From assembly GCA_018433525.1 (NCBI GenBank), contig JAHDRA010000006.1, forward strand, positions 24,950-88,949: a stretch of DNA of 64,000 bases, given 5' to 3'. The notes below the pieces were generated by a model. The model made no database searches, was not told the DNA's origin, and saw only the letters and a list, made by a program, of their open reading frames with translations. Shown here one piece after another: positions 8,395-15,317 of this stretch. This DNA comes from Paludibacteraceae bacterium. GTDB taxonomy: Bacteria; Bacteroidota; Bacteroidia; Bacteroidales; Paludibacteraceae. The number at the start of each line of letters is the position of its first letter. Within the stretch, counting starts at the first letter, position 1. The position numbers and the translations under genes are program-made.

Positions 8395-9207
8395 TTAAAT
8401 GCAAAAGGCATCAAATCCGCCGTCAACAATGGCAACAGTGCCCGTAACAAATTTAGAAGCATCGCTTACTAAATAATGCATGGTTCCTAACAAATCTTCC
8501 GGAACGCCAAACCGACGGAAAGGTGTATGAGCAATAACGGCTTTTCCACGTTCGGTATAAGAACCATCAGGATTAATCAATAAAGTGCGGTTTTGCTCCG
8601 TAATAAAAAATCCGGGACAAATAGCATTGACGCGGAAGTTTTCACCAAACTTGGTAGCCAGTTCGCCTGCCATGTATTTTGTAAAGTTGGTTACGGCTGC
8701 TTTGGCTGCTCCGTATCCGGCTACGCGAGTCAATGGACGAAGTGCAGAAGCTGACGAAAAGTTGATGATATTTCCTTTGTTGGCTTTGACCATGCATTCG
8801 GCAAAAACAATTGTCGGAATGACAGAACCCATCAAATTCAAATCTACCACTTTACGAAAGTCATCGAGTTTCAGGTCGAAAATGGTGTTGTTCGGTCCAA
8901 TGGTAGCACCGGGCATGTTGCCACCGGCAGCATTGATCAACACATCCACTTTTCCGTACTTCGCAAGGATATCTTCGACATTTTGTCTTAAAATGGTTTC
9001 ATTGGTAACATCAGTTACCAGAAACATAGCTTCGCCACCCTTTCCCTTCACTTCTTCGACGAGTTTGTCGCCTTTTTCCTTGCTTCGAGCCAGAACAGCG
9101 ATTTTTGCTCCGTGTGCAGCCAAATATTTCACCATCGATTCACCCAGAACGCCTGTTCCTCCGGTAAATGCGATAACTTTATCCTTAATGTCAAAAAGTT
9201 CGTACAT
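8395..9207 (-). CDS. uxuB: SDR-family D-mannonate oxidoreductase (fructuronate reductase, YjmF-like)
   Basis: A 270-residue short-chain dehydrogenase. Its cofactor motif TGGTGVLGE (15-23), NAAGG (92-96), Ser152 in NFSSAS and the YxxxK pair Tyr165/Lys169 are all present. The segment NAAGGNMPGAT and the region RVNAICPGFFITEQNRTLL resemble Bacillus YjmF, the SDR-type enzyme reducing fructuronate to mannonate. It is unrelated to the long-chain E. coli UxuB. The next gene upstream, uxaE, makes fructuronate, which fits. A KduD-type role in 4,5-unsaturated uronate breakdown is the main alternative, since GH105 in this locus releases such products and no kduI/kduD pair is present. Confidence 0.82.
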   Translation of the reverse strand: MYELFDIKDKVIAFTGGTGVLGESMVKYLAAHGAKIAVLARSKEKGDKLVEEVKGKGGEAMFLVTDVTNETILRQNVEDILAKYGKVDVLINAAGGNMPGATIGPNNTIFDLKLDDFRKVVDLNLMGSVIPTIVFAECMVKANKGNIINFSSASALRPLTRVAGYGAAKAAVTNFTKYMAGELATKFGENFRVNAICPGFFITEQNRTLLINPDGSYTERGKAVIAHTPFRRFGVPEDLLGTMHYLVSDASKFVTGTVAIVDGGFDAFCI

Positions 9208-9271
9208 GATATTTATTTTTAGAATTATGTTTCAAAATTATAAAATTAATTCATTCTTTCTGAGAGAGTTT

Positions 9272-10519
9272 TCACAAATCGAACAATCTTTTCAAATGTC
9301 GATCGTAAATATTTTCCTCTACACACTGGCCAATAATCTCTTCATATTTTTCGAGCAATGAAATATATTCATCTCCCATTTCGGCAGCAACTTTGTAAGC
9401 TACATGAATCAACTGTCGGAAATTGGGATTATAATCGGGGCAAGTTTGGTCATGACGCAACGTGTTTACGAATTTTTCACTTCCCCATGCGTTAACTTCT
9501 TCCACTGACGGCAGTTTACTTCCATCAATATCAATCACATCAGCATAAGGTGCGCATAATTCATCTTTTCGGTTATAGGAGTTGGCGTAGATTTTTTTAG
9601 CCGCCATCAATCCATCTCCTCCGGCTTTAGCCAATCCAATAACTTCCTCCAACCATGTTGTTCCGGCTGTTTTAAGGTGTAAGCCTTTGTCGTGTTTTTT
9701 AATGATTCGGCTCATAACGGGATAAATGGAAAACTTGTCACTGCCCGAATGAACGCTTAATTTCAACTCTTCCGGAAGTCCAAATTCTTTTATTGCAAAA
9801 TCGATAATCAACACATCTTCTTCAAATTCTTTAGCAAATTGTTCCAAGTCGCCTGCATAATCGACTCCTTTGTTGAATCGGCCGGTAAATTTGGGCGCTA
9901 TGGTTTGAACCGGGACACCTTTGTCTGCCAACATTTTCAAAATAAAGAGCAACTCGATGGGAGTTTGTGGATATTCCACTTCATCCATCGAAACTTCCGT
10001 AATAAAATTATCGGCGCCCTTTTCTTTTTTGAGATAGGCATAAATTTCAGAAGCTTGTTGCGTAGCAGCCAAAAATTTATTTGTTATTTTTTCCAGCAGA
10101 TCCTTTGACACATTCAATGGTTCCTTTAATCCGGGAATTTCAAGTTGCCCCATGTACTTTTTACAGGAATCAATAAATTGATTCACCTCTTCCTTAGTAC
10201 TTTCTTTTCCGATATACGCAGCCACATCGAGTGTAAAGAAATCGGAAACCTGTACAAAAGGAGCAACCGTATTCAAATTAATATGGTCGGCATCAACAAA
10301 ATATGGCCCTTTATAATTTAAAGCTTTAACAGCATTGTCGGCTTCCACTCTCGTATCTTTCGGTTGAGAATGGACATAAGTATGCTCACGATTCGATTTA
10401 TTCCATACGGGAATAATATTTAATCCTTTTTCATTGGCTTTCATTAAAGCTTTCAATTGCGCTTTTCCCTGGTGCGAAAATCTGTCTCCGACACCAAAAC
10501 TATATTTTCCTAATTTCAT
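9272..10519 (-). CDS. uxaE: Tagaturonate/fructuronate epimerase
   Basis: A 415-residue protein of the UxaE (tagaturonate 3-epimerase) family first described in Thermotoga. It interconverts D-tagaturonate and D-fructuronate, so galacturonate can enter the glucuronate branch without UxaB and UxaA. Conserved blocks seen are FVDADHINLNT (74-84), SVHSGSDKFSIYP (255-267), TAGTTWLEE (284-292) and RHDQTCPDYNPNFRQL near the C-terminus. His and Asp residues in these blocks are candidates for the metal site. It lies 27 bases after uxaC and before the SDR oxidoreductase, in the order of the pathway. Confidence 0.88.
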   Translation of the reverse strand: MKLGKYSFGVGDRFSHQGKAQLKALMKANEKGLNIIPVWNKSNREHTYVHSQPKDTRVEADNAVKALNYKGPYFVDADHINLNTVAPFVQVSDFFTLDVAAYIGKESTKEEVNQFIDSCKKYMGQLEIPGLKEPLNVSKDLLEKITNKFLAATQQASEIYAYLKKEKGADNFITEVSMDEVEYPQTPIELLFILKMLADKGVPVQTIAPKFTGRFNKGVDYAGDLEQFAKEFEEDVLIIDFAIKEFGLPEELKLSVHSGSDKFSIYPVMSRIIKKHDKGLHLKTAGTTWLEEVIGLAKAGGDGLMAAKKIYANSYNRKDELCAPYADVIDIDGSKLPSVEEVNAWGSEKFVNTLRHDQTCPDYNPNFRQLIHVAYKVAAEMGDEYISLLEKYEEIIGQCVEENIYDRHLKRLFDL

Positions 10520-10546
10520 TATGAATATTTTTTAAATGAATAAAAA

Positions 10547-11953
10547 TCAAAATTCAAAAAAGTTTTTTGCATTGAAATAAGAAATGTTTTCCACCATTTT
10601 TCCCAGAAAGTCCATTTCGGAAGCAGGCAGCAAACCGTTTTCCACATCATTGCCTATCAAATTGCAAAGAATACGACGAAAATACTCGTGTCGCGGATAA
10701 GACAAAAAGCTTCGTGAATCGGTCAACATTCCGACAAAACGACTGAGCAATCCCAAATTGGATAGTGAGTTCAATTGAGCTTCGATGCCGGATTTCTGAT
10801 CGAGAAACCACCATGCCGCACCGAATTGCATTTTTCCCGGAACGCTACCATCCTGGAAATTTCCTATCATGGTGGCAACAAGATCGTTGTCGCGTGGATT
10901 TAGATTGTAAATGATAGTTTTTGTAAGCTTTCCGGAAACATCCAAACTGTCGAAAAATGCACTCATGGCTTTTGCAACCGTAAAATCGCCAATGGAATCG
11001 AATCCGGTATCGGGCCCCAACTGCTTCATCATCCTGGAATTGTTGTTGCGAATAGCTCCGTAATGAAATTGCTGTGTCCAACCTTTTTCCCAATCCATAA
11101 CAGCGCCTTCGTAAAGCATGGCCGATTTGAATTTACGAATTTCTTCCTGAGTTAATTCCTTACCACCGTAAACTTTGTTGAAAATGACTTCAATTTCCGA
11201 TTTTGACCACTTTTCTGCATAAAATTCTTCAATTCCGTGATCGGAAAGTTTGCAGCCCAAATCGGCAAAAAAATCATGACGAACGCGCAATGCTTGTAAC
11301 AAATCATCAAATTTGCGAATGGTAACGCCTGAAACTTCCGAAAGTTTCTCGACATATTTTCGATATTCCACCGGATTTTCCACCGCCATTGCTTTATCGG
11401 GACGCCAAGCCGGCAACACTTTGATACCGAAGCCTTCTTGCTTCAAAGCTATGTGATAATTCAGGCTGTCAACCGGATCATCGGTCGTACATACAACTTC
11501 CACATTGAATTTTTTCATTAAGCCGCGTGCAGAATATTCTTTTGTACGGAGCTTAGCAGTACATTCATCAAAAATTTCTTTTGCCGTAGCCGGGCTTAGC
11601 AATTTATCCACGCCAAAAGCCTGTTTCAATTCCAAATGCGTCCAGTGATACAGTGGATTGCGCATGGTATAAGGAACAGTTTCAGCCCATTTTTCAAATT
11701 TTTCCCAATCTGAAGTGTCTTTCCCTGTACAATATTTTTCGTCAATTCCGTTGGAGCGCATAGCACGCCATTTGTAATGATCACCTTCGAGCCAGATTTG
11801 TCCCAGATTGTCGAACTGACGATCGTTGGCAATGTATTCGGGATTCAAATGGCAATGATAATCAATAATCGGTTGATGTTCGGCATGTTGATGATAAAGC
11901 TCTTTTGCTGCATCACTTTGCAGTAAAAAATCATCGTTAATAAAACTTTGCAT
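10547..11953 (-). CDS. uxaC: Glucuronate/galacturonate isomerase
   Basis: A 468-residue amidohydrolase-fold isomerase converting D-galacturonate to D-tagaturonate and D-glucuronate to D-fructuronate. The metal-binding HxH is seen at His33 and His35 in IIDYHCHLNPEY. Family blocks such as TTDDPVDSLNYH, LPAWRPDKA and GFDSIGDF follow, and the C-terminus has LTDSRSFLSYPRHEYFRRIL. The start chosen is the ATG at 11951-11953 (MQSFINDDF); 19 upstream in-frame codons overlap the operator and are unlikely to be translated. It is the first gene of the hexuronate operon, with operator and -7 box immediately upstream. Confidence 0.96.
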   Translation of the reverse strand: MQSFINDDFLLQSDAAKELYHQHAEHQPIIDYHCHLNPEYIANDRQFDNLGQIWLEGDHYKWRAMRSNGIDEKYCTGKDTSDWEKFEKWAETVPYTMRNPLYHWTHLELKQAFGVDKLLSPATAKEIFDECTAKLRTKEYSARGLMKKFNVEVVCTTDDPVDSLNYHIALKQEGFGIKVLPAWRPDKAMAVENPVEYRKYVEKLSEVSGVTIRKFDDLLQALRVRHDFFADLGCKLSDHGIEEFYAEKWSKSEIEVIFNKVYGGKELTQEEIRKFKSAMLYEGAVMDWEKGWTQQFHYGAIRNNNSRMMKQLGPDTGFDSIGDFTVAKAMSAFFDSLDVSGKLTKTIIYNLNPRDNDLVATMIGNFQDGSVPGKMQFGAAWWFLDQKSGIEAQLNSLSNLGLLSRFVGMLTDSRSFLSYPRHEYFRRILCNLIGNDVENGLLPASEMDFLGKMVENISYFNAKNFFEF

Positions 11954-11995
11954 AATATTCTGTTTTAAAAGATTATTTTCTGTAAAAATATAAAC

Positions 11996-12015
11996 TGTGT
12001 GCGCACACAAAGTTA
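11996..12015 (-). promoter_or_regulatory. uxaC promoter -7 box with overlapping palindromic operator
   Basis: The perfect palindrome TGTGTGCGCACACA lies at 11996-12009. It overlaps, on the minus strand, a TAACTTTG box (12008-12015) that fits the Bacteroidota -7 consensus TAnnTTTG. The operator therefore covers the expected transcription start, a position suited to repression. The central CG and the dyad fit LacI-family regulators. Two near copies lie upstream of susC. Confidence 0.8.
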
Positions 12016-12113
12016 TAAAAATATTCCCATTTTAATTAGCATATAAATTTTTTTTCATAATATTAACAAATAAAACAAGCAAAGCTGAAAATAACTTTAA
12101 AATGGATACCATT

Positions 12114-13325
12114 TCATTTTTTATGCACACGTATTGACACTTTCTGATTCAGACAGTTAAGCTCATCATCTATGGCATTTATAAACGATGCTTTATCCTG
12201 AATTGGCTGCCATTCCTTTTCCCACGTAGCCATAAAATAATATTCAACATAACCATGATCCGGCGTAAGAACGATAACGTGATTCAGTTCGTCTTCGGTC
12301 AAAGTCTGCAATTGCCTTTTTCTATAAAAAATCGCAAGTCCCATATTATCATTATTCATGCTCTGACAACCAAAAGTAGCATAATATGTCCATTCCCCGT
12401 CGTTGGCTGGAGGCACAATTATTTCGGTATTCTTCAACTTTATAATTCCTGTGGCTATATTATCCAATTTCCCATCAATTTTCAATACCATGTGCGAAGC
12501 CCGATGCCCTGCATCAATGGTTATCAGTGAAGTTAGATTGACTTTGTTTGCTGCTTCCCAACCGTAATAAACGGTTTTTATTTGTGAACGAACTTTCCCA
12601 TCCGAAATGACACAACATACCAAACTGTCGCGTTTTTCGACTCTGAAAGCTTTTTTCCCATCCCAATAAGCAATGCTGCCAATACCCAGCGACTTGCCAA
12701 CTTCCATATCGTCCATTCCCCAAACGGCCATTTTATGATAATTGTCGTAACCATCAACGCCCACTGCCGGTAAAACAATTCCGGGCGTTTTTTTTCCAAA
12801 GGCATCCAGCGCATTTCGCTGATCGAGGTAAAATCGATAGGCCACCTTGTCGCTTTCCCAGCCGGCTCCTTCATATTTTATAAAATAGGAATGATCCTTA
12901 AAATTTCCGGGCAAACGGATAAAATTGGGCTTCACCCACGAAAATTCACCCTGATATTTTCCGTTTACAAACTGACCTCCAATTTTATGAGCAATTTCTG
13001 CATAGGTTCGTTTGGGATAATTTTCAGCTTGTCCACGCTGAAAGTTAAATTTTAATATAGCATTCGGCTGCAATCTTTCAATCGAAAAAACTACGATTTG
13101 TTCAGCATTTATATCGGAAACAATTTCAACCGGCAATTGAACGCCTTCTTTCGAAACTACATAGTAATTTCCAATGGTTAAGGGCAATTTATTCACCGGA
13201 ATTTCGACCATAAAATCCTTCAACAAGACGTTGGATTGATTTTTAACGGTAACCGATTGTGAATAAACATTATGAATAAGCAATGCAAAAACTATTAAAG
13301 ATATTGATCGACTGATTTTGAACAT
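12114..13325 (-). CDS. Secreted DUF4861 protein of the pectin locus
   Basis: A 403-residue protein with an N-terminal signal peptide (MFKISRSISLIVFALLIHNVYSQ). It matches my recollection of DUF4861, a family often found in Bacteroidota loci for uronic-acid polysaccharides. Recognisable stretches are GAGWESDKVAYRFYLDQRNALDAFGKK, of which the first half is most typical, and DGYDNYHKMAVWGMDDMEVG. No catalytic motif is known to me. It begins 1 base after the stop of the esterase-CE8 fusion, so the two are translated together. It probably acts in the periplasm on pectin fragments. The enzyme function is not established here. Confidence 0.75.
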   Translation of the reverse strand: MFKISRSISLIVFALLIHNVYSQSVTVKNQSNVLLKDFMVEIPVNKLPLTIGNYYVVSKEGVQLPVEIVSDINAEQIVVFSIERLQPNAILKFNFQRGQAENYPKRTYAEIAHKIGGQFVNGKYQGEFSWVKPNFIRLPGNFKDHSYFIKYEGAGWESDKVAYRFYLDQRNALDAFGKKTPGIVLPAVGVDGYDNYHKMAVWGMDDMEVGKSLGIGSIAYWDGKKAFRVEKRDSLVCCVISDGKVRSQIKTVYYGWEAANKVNLTSLITIDAGHRASHMVLKIDGKLDNIATGIIKLKNTEIIVPPANDGEWTYYATFGCQSMNNDNMGLAIFYRKRQLQTLTEDELNHVIVLTPDHGYVEYYFMATWEKEWQPIQDKASFINAIDDELNCLNQKVSIRVHKK

Positions 13326-13326
13326 T

Positions 13327-15225
13327 TTACTTCTTGTTTATATGATTATCTTCCTTTTTCTCAAAAAAATCTTTCCCGAGTACTATTTCCTTGTCGAAAT
13401 TTTTAACTTGTCGGGATGAAAGCGTTTTCGACCATTTCACACGACGATTGGTCAAATTACCACCTTCACCCGAATTTTGATATTCCGAAAATTGAGCCGT
13501 TTTTTCATTGGAAACTTTTCCCCAATTATCCCACCCTTCCGGTTTTATGACGTTGGTCATGTCGCATTCGATAAAAGTTACTTTTGCATAAGGGCGCCAC
13601 GGCCTTCCCAAATAAAATGAAGCCGGATTTTCGCCATGAATTTGACAACGATAAAACACAAATCCATAGTTGTTTTCTTGAGGCGTTGCTGCTGCGGTTA
13701 TAAATCCGCTTTCTTTGCAGTAAAGTTCACAAGAGTCAAAATAAGCAGTTGAAAAGCCAAAAATGAAATCAACCATCCCTTCGATGTAACAATTTTTATA
13801 GTATTGCCTGCTGCCGGCTTTGTGTGGGTAAAGTGTGTCCTGAAATCCCCAAAAATTACAATTTAAAAAACGTGCCTTATCGCTTCGAACAACAGCTGCA
13901 ACCGCCTGACCAATCGGTCCGGCTGCGTTTTCTAAAGTTAAATTTTCAGCCGTAAAATTGGGTGAACAAATATAAACACTTGCAGAACCGGAAGTTCCCA
14001 GTTGATCGCCGAAACCACTCGGTTTTGAAGCAAAATTATTGTACGAAAGAATCGTTTTATTCCTGTCTTCTCCAATCAAGGTCAACGAATCCTTCGTTTC
14101 AGGAATAATGAGTTTTTCTCTGTAAAATCCGTTGCGAATAAAAATACTGGTTTTCCTTTTGCGAAAATCGGGCACGGCATTGATGGCTTTCTGAACTGTT
14201 CGAAAATCGCCCGTTCCATCCTGAGCAACGATCAGATCATATTTCGAATGATTGACTGCAATTGGAGTATTGTATAAAATTCGATTTAGAAAATTGGCAA
14301 CATATTGAACCGTAGATAATTGCCACGGATGAAAATGCCAAAAAGAATGAGGACAATCATCGAAAGCATGTACTTCGGAATAAATGCCCAAACTGTCCAA
14401 CATTCGGATATGTTCGTCTCTGCCATTATGAAAGCGTGGAATGGAACTGTTGATAAAACAGACTGGAGCAGAATTCTGATTGACCCAAGTTACCGCTGAA
14501 GCAACTTTCCAATTTTCGGGACGTTCGGCAAATGTTCCGCCCAGCCACAAGGCATCAACCGGCATTTTATCTCCATCGTTTCGAGCTTTTTGTGCTCTGT
14601 CAATGGTCGCTTTGTCGATAAAGGAAGAAATGCCATCGATATTGACAACGGCTTTGATGAGCTTATCTTTATTTTTTGTTCCGATTAAAGCAGCCAATTG
14701 TCCCCCTGCCGAGCATCCCGAAACGGCAATTTTATCCCGATTGATTCCGTAAGTTTCTGCGTTATCCGCAATCCATCTTACGGCATCTTCCAAATCTTCT
14801 TCTCCGGCAGGAAATAAAGCTTCCGGAATAAGACGATATTCGACGGTAATACAGACAAAACCTTTTTGAGCCAGTTTCACTGCCATTGCTTTTTGTAATG
14901 AAGGAGAACCTGAATTCCAACCTCCGCCATGAACCATGATTACGGCAGGTAAAACTTCATTGTTATCCAACCGATAAATATTCAACAACAGCTTCCTTTC
15001 CGGTGAAATGGATTTGTAAGCAATGTTCTCGTACGATTTCAGATTGTCGGACATTCTTGCCTCCGCCGGGCGAATAAAAGGAAACTGTTTTTTTAGTTTA
15101 ATATAAGTATTGTAAACCGTATAGCCTGTATCTCGCGGAACACCGTTTATCATTACTGTTTGTGCCTTTACGGGAAAGCATAAAACAATCGCACCAAAAA
15201 GAAATATTGAATGAGAAAATTTCAT
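13327..15225 (-). CDS. Bifunctional esterase: alpha/beta-hydrolase fused to CE8 pectin methylesterase
   Basis: A 632-residue secreted protein (signal peptide to about residue 21). Residues 60-320 are an alpha/beta-hydrolase with oxyanion motif HGGGW (99-103), nucleophile Ser172 in GCSAGG and a likely catalytic His293 in CPHSFWHFH. This resembles carbohydrate acetylesterases. Residues 328-610 are a right-handed beta-helix CE8 domain with all expected residues: Gln440 (GQAVAAV), Asp463 (QDTLY), Asp486 (DFIFG) and Arg541 (GRPWRP). One chain could thus remove both acetyl and methyl esters from homogalacturonan, clearing the way for the PL1 lyases. It is followed after 1 base by the DUF4861 gene. 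The acetyl-ester activity is inferred. Confidence 0.92.
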   Translation of the reverse strand: MKFSHSIFLFGAIVLCFPVKAQTVMINGVPRDTGYTVYNTYIKLKKQFPFIRPAEARMSDNLKSYENIAYKSISPERKLLLNIYRLDNNEVLPAVIMVHGGGWNSGSPSLQKAMAVKLAQKGFVCITVEYRLIPEALFPAGEEDLEDAVRWIADNAETYGINRDKIAVSGCSAGGQLAALIGTKNKDKLIKAVVNIDGISSFIDKATIDRAQKARNDGDKMPVDALWLGGTFAERPENWKVASAVTWVNQNSAPVCFINSSIPRFHNGRDEHIRMLDSLGIYSEVHAFDDCPHSFWHFHPWQLSTVQYVANFLNRILYNTPIAVNHSKYDLIVAQDGTGDFRTVQKAINAVPDFRKRKTSIFIRNGFYREKLIIPETKDSLTLIGEDRNKTILSYNNFASKPSGFGDQLGTSGSASVYICSPNFTAENLTLENAAGPIGQAVAAVVRSDKARFLNCNFWGFQDTLYPHKAGSRQYYKNCYIEGMVDFIFGFSTAYFDSCELYCKESGFITAAATPQENNYGFVFYRCQIHGENPASFYLGRPWRPYAKVTFIECDMTNVIKPEGWDNWGKVSNEKTAQFSEYQNSGEGGNLTNRRVKWSKTLSSRQVKNFDKEIVLGKDFFEKKEDNHINKK

Positions 15226-15256
15226 GATAAAAAGTTAAAATACAATACAAAGGGTG

Positions 15257-15303
15257 AAATAGCAGTGAATGAATATGGTCTTGAATAAACTTCACTGCTA
15301 TTT
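15257..15303 (-). terminator. Hairpin behind the 835-residue pectate lyase gene
   Basis: AAATAGCAGTGAA (15257-15269) and TTCACTGCTATTT (15291-15303) form a perfect 13-base stem, 15 bases downstream of the lyase stop codon and before the esterase fusion. No strong U-run follows, so it could be a partial terminator or an mRNA-stabilising hairpin. Confidence 0.65.
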
Positions 15304-15317
15304 GCCCAAAATAAGAA

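Noticed and set aside
8585..9361. Plus-strand open frame of 258 codons
   Set aside because: It lies antisense to the SDR oxidoreductase and uxaE genes, which have clear family motifs. The frame is a shadow caused by their codon usage.
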